Source: Loxodes magnus
Lineage: Eukaryota > Ciliophora > Karyorelictea > Loxodida > Loxodidae
Length of the DNA: 64,000 nt
Direction of reading: 5' to 3'
Assembly (NCBI GenBank): GCA_946699065.1
Contig: CAMPDV010001815.1
Coordinates: 39,400 to 103,399 of the forward strand
Position numbers and translations under genes: made by a program. Numbering within the stretch: position 1 is the stretch's first letter; each line of letters starts with the position of its first letter. The notes under the pieces were generated by a model that was not told the DNA's origin, made no database searches, and saw nothing but the letters and a program-made list of their open reading frames with translations. Shown piece after piece: positions 10,381 through 18,949 of this stretch.

Positions 10381-11829
10381 AGTATGAAGTGATAAATAAA
10401 CAAGAAAAATTAATAAAAAGCACTTTATTAAAACGGGAAAAGAAAGACGGTATTAAAATATATCTTAAAATAAACATATATACTGATGAAAAAGAATAAC
10501 TCAAAGTTTATTCTGTTTAATTTTTTATATTTGAAAGAAATTTTTTTAATTCCTAAAAATAGAAATTTAAAAAAATTTCAGTAAATCATAAGATATTCTA
10601 GGTAGAAGTTTAAAATTTAAGGGTAATTTTCCTACCATCTTTATTATGCATTAATAATTTAAGAGTTATCTTTATTCTTAATTTTATGATAGATAGAAAA
10701 ATCCTTTTAACAATCCTTCTGAAAATTTGATATAATAGAATTTACTTGATTAATAAGATTAATTAATAATATAAAAAATATTTAATTTGTATAAATAAAA
10801 TAATCGAATAGATATCTTTCTTAAAAATTAACTACTTACGTAATGATAAATAAAATGAAAAATTTAATAATTAGATGATAAAATTAAATTGTATCTTACT
10901 AATAAAACAATTTTAATTAATTACTTTTGCTAAATTATTAATATCTTAAATAATTTAATATTTATTAAAATTAAAAAAATTGAATAAATATTTTAATATA
11001 TTGAGTCAAAAAATTTAAACAATTGTAATGATATTTTTACTTAGAAATTAAATAATTTTTCATTCTCTTTTTAACTTTTTTAATTAATTATTTTATTATT
11101 CAATTTTTAGTAATTCTTAATAAATAAAATTTTACTTTAAAGCATTTAAAATTATTTATATATTTAAAAAGGTAAAAGAATCTTTAAAAAATATAAAAAT
11201 AAGATATATTAGTTTTAAATTTAAATTATATTAGTAATTTTTCTTGTAGTTTCATATTTATGAAATTAAGATATTTAAATTTAAAACATTTATGGGGTTG
11301 ATTAAATTTAATGCTTTTTGATATTCCATTATTTAAATAAACAAAATTAAAACTAAAAATACATTAAAAAGTTAGACTAAAATGAGCTAGTTTATTTAAC
11401 TTGTAATTGCTTAAAAAGAAAAATTAATTTGAATAAATATTTGGATTTCTAAATAAATTATAATAAAGTAAATTAGTAAATTTTATTTTTGTAATTATTA
11501 GTATTAAATTAAGTATTATATAAGATTGTTTATTATTAATTTGCTAATATTTATTACTTTAATCTAAAAGTAATTTATAAATTTTATTTATATAATATAT
11601 CCTCTATTTCTTAAAATGAATAAGCAAAAGCATATCTATTACTTTCTTATCTTATCATGATATATTTATAGAAATTAAATATATATTATATTTATTTAAT
11701 TTATTTCATCTATATTTAGATAGAATTAGCAAGATATATTTTATTTAGTACTACATTAATTATAATAATTTTCTTAGTTTGCAAATAATTGGAAAAAGTA
11801 TTTCTTTAATGAGCTTATTAATATTGATG
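10381..11829. other. AT-rich spacer
   Basis: About 1.4 kb of A/T-rich DNA without recognisable coding composition on either strand. Short repeats such as ATTTAAATTT are frequent, as expected from the base composition. Confidence 0.6.
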
Positions 11830-12170
11830 AAGGAGATAGAAGATAAAAGATAAAAGAAGTGTAATAAGCATAAGAATTTATCAAATTGACTTAAAAAGAG
11901 AGAATTATATTTCTTATTTAAAAGAGTTTAATCTTATATGTCTACAAGAAGTTAAAGAAATATTAGAAAAAATTACATTGATATTTATCTGGTACAAATT
12001 TTTTAAAATCCTTGAATGCTAACTATTTTAAAAGATAAAAATTTCAAATTAGAATATTAAAGAGAGAAATTTCAGAAAAAATAGCTTCAAGACATATTTT
12101 ATGTTAGAGCTGATGATTAATTATAAACTTCTCTCGAAGTTAAGAAATATTTAAAATTCTAAAAATTAAA
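11830..12170 (+). pseudogene. Possible relic of an endonuclease/exonuclease/phosphatase-fold protein
   Basis: One frame reads KREN, then YISYLKEFNLICLQEVKEIL. This resembles the first conserved motif of the EEP fold (..DIICLQEV..), found in AP endonucleases, CCR4-type nucleases and LINE endonucleases. Nothing downstream shows the later catalytic motifs. The block B copy (42,350-42,760) has a one-base deletion inside the motif, so it is probably a dead fragment. Assignment rests on one short motif. Confidence 0.35.
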
Positions 12171-13127
12171 TTAAATAAAAATGTTCTTGCAAGTCACCAA
12201 TTTTTAGAACGAAAATAAATTATAAATAAAATAGGAAAAATTAAATAGATACATATGATTAATTAGTAAACATAGACTAGTAGACTAATTTTAAGTAATT
12301 TTTTAGGATTAAATTTAATGCTTTTTAAAACTAAGAGAGATAAGTTTAAAGATAAAAATAAAAAACCAAGAACAAACTTTAGTAAGAGATATAAATATTA
12401 AATAAAATATAGTTAAATTAGATAAATATTAGAAGCAGTAAAATATAAATTTAAATAAATGTAGTATGTTCTAATTAAATTTAAATATTTTGGTTTTAAA
12501 TTAATAACTAATAATTTTAAATTTGCTTAATTATCTTAATAAGCTTTTATTATTTATAAAATTTACTTTCATTTATCTTTAATTTTATTATCTTTTAGAT
12601 AGAATTTGCTTTATAATTTCTTTATCAAAAAAGCTCAACATTTGTAGCAATAAATGATTTTAATAGCTTTTTTCCTAATATTTTTATATTATTTTTACAT
12701 ATTAATTAAAAAAAGTGATATTTTAAACATTAAGCAATTAATCTTTAATTTAGAAACTAAAAAAGAATAGTTGAATAAATAACTTATTAGATAAAGTAGC
12801 TAGTTTGTTATTAAATTAATAGTTTAATAATTGTATTTTAAGAGAAAGTTAATTGATTCATATTAAATTAAAATAAGTTATAGTACTTCTGTTATTAATA
12901 AATATAACAACTATAGTTTGCTTTACATTCTTAAGCTACTCTAAGCTAATCTATTTTAAGACGAATAAATAAATTATCAAAGATATAAATTTTAATTAGT
13001 ATAACAGCAAAAAATATAAGCATTATTAAAGCAATTAATTAATATAGACTAACATTTATAATTAAAAATATAATATTTTTATATTATTTATTTAAGCAAT
13101 TTAATTAAAATTATTATAATAATTAAC
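12171..13127. other. AT-rich spacer
   Basis: Nearly 1 kb of A/T-rich sequence between the EEP-like relic and the small-gene cluster. Nothing supportable. Confidence 0.6.
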
Positions 13128-13372
13128 CATACCACTTCCACCTTTATTAGGTTCATCATTCTATCGAAGTTTCCTATTTTTTTAATTCCAGTCTTCGAAT
13201 GATCGCTTTCCTTAAAATATACCTTTTCGTTCTGATTTGACCCCTTTATATTATTTGAATTTTGCTTCAGTCAAGATCCCTGCTAGATTTTATTCGTTCT
13301 TTCTTTATATCAAAATTACAGTTTTTTAATATTATGAAACTTTTTAAGGTAGATTTTAGGTTCTAAATCCAT
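13128..13372 (-). CDS. Small protein or exon, frame uncertain
   Basis: Two frames look protein-like. One starts at an ATG at 13,372 (MDLEPKIYLKKFHNIKKLQF). The other, without ATG, contains SERKGIFQGKRSFEDWNQKN and ends LRQNDEPNKGGSGMVN. The second resembles the tail of the neighbouring gene at 14,105 (FINNDETNNGTPR), so I favour it and suspect an upstream exon. It opens the cluster of small genes. The block B copy has only substitutions here. Confidence 0.4.
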
Positions 13373-13414
13373 TTGATCGACAGCAACATATTATAAAGAA
13401 ATTTAACTTAAAAT

Positions 13415-13789
13415 ATGGATGGTGAGTCTTAAGCTAGTCTCTAGCTTGAGACTCAATATCGGAAAAAGCAGATCTTATTCTGTAGTCCGCGCCTCAGAAG
13501 CTCTCCTATTCATTATGCCGTCAACTTGATAGAAGCTTGGTGGAAAGCAAGGCATAGCTGAGGCAAAAATAAACTAAGATTTTTAACTATAGAAGATACT
13601 CAAGACTGATTTTTGTACTAGAATGAGAATTCCTTAAGAATTCCAACTCCGACCTTAGTCAGAATCACAACAATGGAGAGAAGAAGGTTTCATATTTGTG
13701 AATTAAAACAAGGATAAAAGAGTATCTAGACTATTTTATTAAAATATTAATCCGTGGATAGCCTATAATGGCAGACCCACGTTAATTAA
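13415..13789 (+). CDS. Unknown 124-residue protein
   Basis: ATG at 13,415 gives MDGESQASLQLETQYRKKQI, followed by SSPIHYAVNLIEAWWKARHS and PTLVRITTMERRRFHICELK. TGA reads as Trp in ARHSWGK and TQDWFLY. The block B copy (43,999-44,373) has about six substitutions and no indel across 372 nt. Immediately after the TAA at 13,787-13,789 the copies differ by a 4-nt indel in a TTAA tract, which suggests this TAA is the real stop. A near-perfect inverted repeat (13,424-13,454) lies in codons 4-13. No family recognised. Confidence 0.6.
13424..13454. other. Inverted repeat inside the small ORF
   Basis: GAGTCTtAAGCTAG and CTAGCTTgAGACTC are complementary over 14 positions with one mismatched pair and a 3-nt loop, so the transcript could form a strong hairpin just after the start codon. 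It is unchanged in block B. Confidence 0.6.
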
Positions 13790-13837
13790 TTAATTAATTT
13801 ATTTATAAAGAAATATGATTTTCGTCAACTCCACGAA

Positions 13838-14077
13838 TTAATAAAATTTTGTTTCTAATTGTTGTATTCTCTTATCTGCTGAATAATCATTTTCCTTTTT
13901 TTATTTTCGATAGTAGAAATTAGATATGTAATTTTTCCTTTCAAGTTCTTGTATGTTTCTTTAAATTTTAGAATTTTCCTCTTCCAAATTTTTTTGTTCT
14001 TTAAGTGCCGCTTGCTAATTGTAAATTGGTTAATATGAGCTCTTTTTAGAAGAGTCTTTTTGCAAGATATTTTACAT
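13838..14077 (-). CDS. Small coiled-coil protein, 79 residues
   Basis: ATG at 14,077 to TAA at 13,838-13,840. The product starts MQNILQKDSSKKSSYQPIYN and continues as a charged helix (LKEQKNLEEENSKIQRNIQE, then LERKN and ADKRIQQLETKFY), a coiled coil. The block B copy at 44,426-44,665 is the same 240 nt, without indels. It may be a separate gene or the last exon of the gene at 14,105. A one-base indel between them in block B favours separate units. Confidence 0.5.
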
Positions 14078-14104
14078 TTTAAGTTTTATATATAAAAAAA
14101 TAAA

Positions 14105-14427
14105 TTAGCGTGGTGTACCATTATTAGTTTCATCATTGTTAATAAATGAACCCAACTTTTATTGTAAATATTATTCAAGAAAATTTTCACGTTTCACTTG
14201 GCCTCCTTGATGCTCTTGTGCTATTTATGATTCCATTTCCAGCATGTCTAATACTTATTAATTTGATAGATTTAAATCAATTTCTTAATTGATAGGTTCG
14301 CCTCTATTTCTGCTCTTGTAACTTTGATCCACAATAAGTTAATTTATTTTTCCCTAACTGGATAATATTTTCTTCTTTTATTCATTTTTAGAATAAAATT
14401 TTACTACATTCTTTATCTATATTCTTT
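14105..14427 (-). CDS. Unknown protein, 5' end unclear
   Basis: The frame contains SSQGKINQLIVDQSYKSRNR, then SNQQVLDMLEMESQIAQEHQ and ENFLEQYLQQKLGSFINNDE, ending NGTPR and TAA at 14,105-14,107. Composition is good, with balanced charge and many Gln from TAA/TAG. No in-frame ATG appears before 14,245, so it probably has an upstream exon, perhaps joined to the ORF at 14,517-14,771. It resembles the ORF at 13,128-13,372 at its C-terminus. No family recognised. Confidence 0.5.
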
Positions 14428-14516
14428 AAATTTTTTAATAAGACTAGAAATAGAAAAAATTCAAATTCTTATGTTAAATAGCATTTGATTTAAATTATTT
14501 TAAATAAAAATTATAA

Positions 14517-14771
14517 TTATTCTTGGTCTCAATTATGTCTTCAGATTTTTCCAACTCCTGTCCAGATTAGAGGAAACTAGAGGACTTTTAGAATGGACTT
14601 AAATGTCCGCCATTTCAACCACTAATGCTGGGCTATTAGTCAGTTTCTTGTACCGCTAGAGAGAATATTCGAATAAGAAAGGCTCATAAAGTATATGTCC
14701 TTGTTTATCCTTGTAGGTCAATAGAGTCTAAACTGCATCGAATTATCTACTTAGCTGGACGCTTCGTCCAT
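14517..14771 (-). CDS. Unknown Trp-rich protein, 84 residues
   Basis: ATG at 14,771 gives MDEASSQVDNSMQFRLYWPT, then RINKDIYFMSLSYSNILSSG and a Trp-rich end (NWLIAQHQWLKWRTF, GVGKIWRHNWDQE). TGA encodes Trp in LYWP, RNWL, KIWR and HNWD. TAA at 14,517-14,519 is taken as the stop because the sequence turns AT-rich there; an in-frame TGA lies at 14,382. The start codon overlaps a GGACG-CTT-CGTCC hairpin (14,757-14,769). The block B copy is indel-free. It might be the first exon of the gene at 14,105. Confidence 0.55.
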
Positions 14772-14777
14772 TTTTCA

Positions 14778-15245
14778 ATTATATGTAATAAAATTTTCTA
14801 TAATTAAGTTTTTGTAACTTTAATTGTACTTTATAATAGTTTTTTAATCCATTCTATTTCATATAAACTTGAATAAAATTGTTCCCATTAATCATCTATT
14901 AGGTTAATCACTCATACAGAATACACATTAACTTGATTTCCATCACAAACGATTTTGATAGAACATATATAACACTTAATTTGTTAATTCCCTTCACTTC
15001 TAATTTTGAAGACTTTGACTGACAATTATTAAAACTAGCATACTAATTATTATCTCTAAGCTATTTTATAAATTTTATTTACTCTAATCAACATCATTAT
15101 CTACTCCATATGAGCAAAATTAATAATTCACTAAAATTTAAAATAATTAATATTACTAAAAATTCTAATCTAAAATAGTTCTTTACCTAGATGTCCAAAC
15201 TATGAAAATTTGTAATCGACTAATATTAAAATGATTAAGAAATAT
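14778..15245 (-). pseudogene. Relic of the 3' end of the NACHT gene
   Basis: Similar at the DNA level to 28,540-29,040, the TLDc-like and zinc-binding end of the NACHT gene. Examples are KCYICS for KCYVCS and the shared stretch ACTCTAATCAA...CATATGAGC. Several frameshifts and loss of the Cys ladder show it is dead. Since it lies inside the duplicated block, the NACHT gene was partly copied before the A/B duplication. Confidence 0.7.
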
Positions 15246-16262
15246 CTAATGTATAAGATAAACTTCAATTAAGTATATTTAAGATAATAAATTAATAATA
15301 AAAATATAAGTTTAAATAGTAGGAATTCTAATAAAAATTAGAGAAAAATAAAGAATATCATTTTTAAATAAGAGCTATTAATTTTATGACTATTACTAAA
15401 AACATATTATGAATAATAGTTCAGTATAAACTATAATTAAACCTGATTCATTTTTTACACCAATATTCTAATTTTTTAAGTAAGTATTATCAAGAAATTT
15501 ATAAGATATTATAAACATAATAGTTAAAATAGAAAACTATTTGGGAATTATTTTACTCTTAGTCTTTTTTACTTATAGTTTTTTCTAGCTTATAAATGAA
15601 AATAATTTTGATGACAGTAATATTTAATAATTTATATGAAGTGATTACATTTTTTATAATTTAATAGTTTTTCTATAAAATCTTAATCCATATTAAATTT
15701 TTGAATGTTCTACATTTTTAAATTTTATTAGCAAAAGTAATAAAGCTAATTCGTAGAATTGATTATCATTTAATATTATTTATTTTAATTAAAACTATTA
15801 ATTAATATCTAATTTAATTTAATTTTTAATAATATTTTAAATTTAGTTTTTTAATAAATTAAATCTTTGTTTTAATTTATATTGCAAAACAATTTTAAAT
15901 TTATGTTTAATTTATATCATTTTGTAGGATCTATTTTTATTTTAAACTCTTAAATAATATTCTAAATTTTAATTTCCAATTATTTATATAGTATAAGTTA
16001 AATAATTTTCATTACAAATTTCTTATTATCAATTTATTATATTTTTATAAAAATATGCTTCAAATCAAAATACATTTACGTATTATTATTTATTTCATAT
16101 TGCTAATTATTAATGTCAACAATTCTTATATCTTAAAAATATTAATTAAACTTTTCCTTCTTATAATCTTAACAATGTATTACCTTTTAAAATTAAGACA
16201 TTTTTTAATTATAATCTTTTATTTGCGAATCATATATGATAATGATAATTAAATTAAAATGT
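15246..16262. other. AT-rich spacer
   Basis: About 1 kb of A/T-rich DNA present in three near-identical copies (also at about 45,833 and 57,238). It contains a 65-codon hydrophobic reading frame that looks like a composition artefact. Nothing else is seen. Confidence 0.6.
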
Positions 16263-17104
16263 TCAACAGTGCTAATCTGGACACCGTTTAAAATAAGTTG
16301 TTTTATCAGCAACACTTCTCATCATTCTTGACTATCTAATGAAATTATCTTCACTAAGGTCTTCTCAATTTCTTTGATTTCTTGTTCTTATTATTTCAAA
16401 AGGTACTTCACATCATTTTCTTCTGTAAATATCTCCATGCTAGTTACAATAGAGCCTCTAGTATTTTTCTTATTCTTTACGCCTAAATTTTCTCTTGAAA
16501 TTCTAAAATTTTTAGCAATTCTTGTACAAATGTAACTTACTCTTACAGTAGTAGCGTTTTTTCCTTACTTATCTGATTGGTTTTCGATTTATAACCTCTT
16601 TTTATTCTATCTCCATCTAATTTGTCTAGTTAGTTATGTTTGTGCTAATATTCTTTTGCTTAATAAACTCCAACTCTTGTTTTTATACGATATTTCTAAG
16701 CCTTGATGTTTCTTATCTATGTTCAGTTTAAATGTTCCAATATGCTTGTAGTTCCCTTTCTTAATTAATAATTCTAATCTCTAAGTTATCTTATCCAAGT
16801 GATAATAAGTTTCTTAGTTCTTAATTTTCCTACTTAAGCACTTTAATCTCTTCCTAGAGATTGAATATTTCAAATACTAACTGTTAAATATTTATTTCCT
16901 TTTTAATTATCTTTGATGGAAGTTCTTTTCCTGCTATTATATTAGATTCCTTTCTTTTTATTACTTTAGGAGGTGTTTATTATAGTTATTAGGTTCTTTA
17001 TTAGTTTTGTAGTGAGGAGAAGAAGACTCTTGATACTTTTTATTCTAGAGCTTTTTATCTTCTTTGCTCAAGAAAAAGCTGAGAACAAGATTTTAAGACT
17101 CCAT
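16263..17104 (-). CDS. Gag-like protein: coiled coil plus zinc knuckle (second locus)
   Basis: Ends at TGA 16,263-16,265 (RCPDQHC-stop). The core frame reads LVFEIFNLQEEIKVLKQENQ, then the signature QERELQAYWNIQTE, a helix, and a knuckle YYCKSKLHLYKNC followed by F..FKRKFRRK and HGDIYRRK. It matches the gene at 5875 throughout, including the spacing from signature to knuckle. The ATG at 17,104 is in another frame than the core, so either a short intron near 16,960 or a frameshift is present. Copies are at 46,850 and 58,256. Coiled coil plus knuckle suggests nucleic-acid binding as in retroelement Gag. It is head-to-head with the SPRY gene. Confidence 0.65.
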
Positions 17105-17226
17105 TTTTATTTGAATTTTGCGAATCATATATTTATAGATTTTTAATAAAAGTTTATAAGATTAAATCAAATTTAGTTAATTTAAATCATTTTAAATTTA
17201 TAATTTTCAAATCTTTATTTTATAAA

Positions 17227-17943
17227 ATGTAAGCGCACCTTTTCTAGAACGAAAGCGCTTAGCTTTGTAAAATTCTATTTTTAAGAAAAATAGCAAAGAA
17301 GGGTTAAGCAAATTAAAATGGAGCTTATTTTGGTAGAATTCCCTTTTTACTTAGCAAATTTGAAATATTTCCAAATTTATCTGCTTTACCTTGTAAGTTC
17401 ATTTGAAGCGAAAAAATGAAAACTTCAAATTTTAGAATTGAAAATGAAGTGAAAATCATAAGCACATAAAATGGTGTATTCAAGTCAGCATTGATGGAAC
17501 CAAAACTTAAGCCTGGCTTAATTTATGAATTGGATTTTGAAATATATCAAAATAGAGCTTTTGATATTAAACTAGGATTATGTAAAAGTTCTTTTAATTA
17601 ATTTGAAACCTGTTTTTCAAATAACAATTTAGGTTGATCATGGTTTTCAGGTGAAGGAGAATTGAGACATAAATCTGGAAAAACTAGTAAAAAATATGGA
17701 ACAAAAACGACTTAAAAAAACATTATAAAAATGATAGTAGACACAAAAAAAGGAAATTTAAGCTACGATTTAAATGGAAAAAGCTAAGGAATCGCTTTTT
17801 AAAATGTACCTGCGTTTAAAACTGGTGAAATAAATGTTGCAATCAGCTTTAATGCAGATAATAGTTATTGCAAGCTATTAAAATCAAAAATGAAATACCT
17901 TTCTAAAAGACAGTAAAGAGAAAAACTGAAAACTAAAATTTAA
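17227..17943 (+). CDS. SPRY-domain protein with shared FLRKI N-terminal module, about 238 residues
   Basis: ATG at 17,227. Residues 14-51 carry the module CKILFLRKIAKKG..., FGRIPFLLSKFEIFPNL, the counterpart of the kelch protein's N-terminus. The C-terminal half is a SPRY (B30.2-like) fold: LGWSWFSGEGELRHKSGK (about 135-152), then GNLSYDLNGKSQGIAFQNVP (176-195) and INVAISFNADNSYCKLL. SPRY domains bind short peptides or partner proteins and occur in immune and ubiquitin-ligase proteins. TGA is Trp in GWSW and in the N-terminal FIWSEK. The stop is unclear: in-frame TAA codons at 17,914 and 17,941 are candidates and no near TGA exists. Copies are at 47,829 and 59,238. Confidence 0.8.
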
Positions 17944-17986
17944 AAAATAAATTTATTTTATAAGTAGATTAGAATATAAGCATTTT

Positions 17987-18436
17987 CTTCTTTTTAGTTT
18001 TTCCTTCATAAAATAAATATCCCTCAGTTTAAGCGCTAGAATCCCTAAAATTCCCAAATACGATTTCAAATGAAATAAAAGTTGACTTTTTTTAATAAAT
18101 AAAATGTCTATTACTTTCATAATTTTCTTTACCCTATTTATATAGCTCTTTGTAGAAGTTATATTATATCATTCTTTTAATAATTTTTAAGATATTTATT
18201 TTTATTTATTTGCTGATAGCTAGGATTGAATATTTTGGTATCTAGTAGCAGCATTAGAAATTTATTATTTCATATATTTATTTTGAAAAATTAAATTTAT
18301 TAGGCAATATAAGTTTTTTCTTTTTAATTGCTTTATCATAACTCTTTCTCATTAGAGAAAATTAAAATAAGCTAAATTAAATTTTAGCCAGCTTAAGGAA
18401 AAGAGAGAGAGTCTGAATATATAATTGAAAGTATCT
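17987..18436. other. AT-rich sequence past the duplication border
   Basis: Here block A leaves its similarity with block B. The sequence is A/T-rich with no clear gene. It could contain the 3' untranslated part of the SPRY transcript. Confidence 0.5.
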
Positions 18437-18949
18437 TCAAAAATAATTTAAATTATAAGAGTAGCAAAATAAATAATTAAAGAGATTTAAGTGCTTATAT
18501 ATAATTAAAAAAATATATTTATTTGTTAATTATTTTAGAAATAATCTATGAGAATCTGATTATTTCTACAATTATAATTTCCTTAACTTATTTGAAGTGA
18601 AATAGAAAAAAGGATATACATATTTAATATTTCTTACAAATAAAGCCTTTCTAACACTAAAGAATCTCTAGATTAGATAATTAATTGTTTCTTAGTAAAA
18701 TCTAAAAGACTTAAGATTTATTGGATAATTTTCTGTGATATAGCCAATTTCTGTTGCAAATCTAAGAAATTAAAGAAGTTGTAATAGTTTTATTTCCATA
18801 TAGCTTCTAATTATCCGCTTATCTTTAAAAGTAAAATTCTTCTTCAATTTCTTTTTTGCTGCCTTTGATCAAAATAACACCGTTTTTATTGTAAAAATAT
18901 TTAAATCTTAGTATAAGTTTAACTAAGTAGGCAATAGAAGTAATAGCAT
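18437..18949 (-). CDS. Possible protein, 170 residues, unknown
   Basis: ATG at 18,949 to TGA at 18,437-18,439. The frame has a better amino-acid mix than its surroundings: VLFWSKAAKKKLKKNFTFKD, then IRSYMEIKLLQLLQFLRFAT and EIGYITENYPINLKSFRFYQ. It stays plausible upstream to about 19,200, so the start may be earlier. There is no second copy to test it and no domain recognised. Confidence 0.3.

Larger units (their letters stand above)
1..17986. repeat. Large direct duplication, copy A
   Basis: This block recurs in the same orientation at about 30,577-48,588. Position 1 matches 30,577, and the last shared bases (a run ending GCATTTT) are 17,981-17,986 and 48,583-48,588. The offset drifts from about 30,576 on the left to 30,602 on the right, so many small indels separate the copies. 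The left border lies outside the window. After 17,986 the two copies go into unrelated sequence. Confidence 0.95.

Noticed and set aside
16055-16252. 65-codon hydrophobic frame (also at 46,642) open in the standard code
   Set aside because: It consists of Ile, Leu, Phe, Tyr, Asn and Lys as expected from A/T-rich DNA, and the third copy (about 58,047) is broken by an extra T. Not a credible gene.
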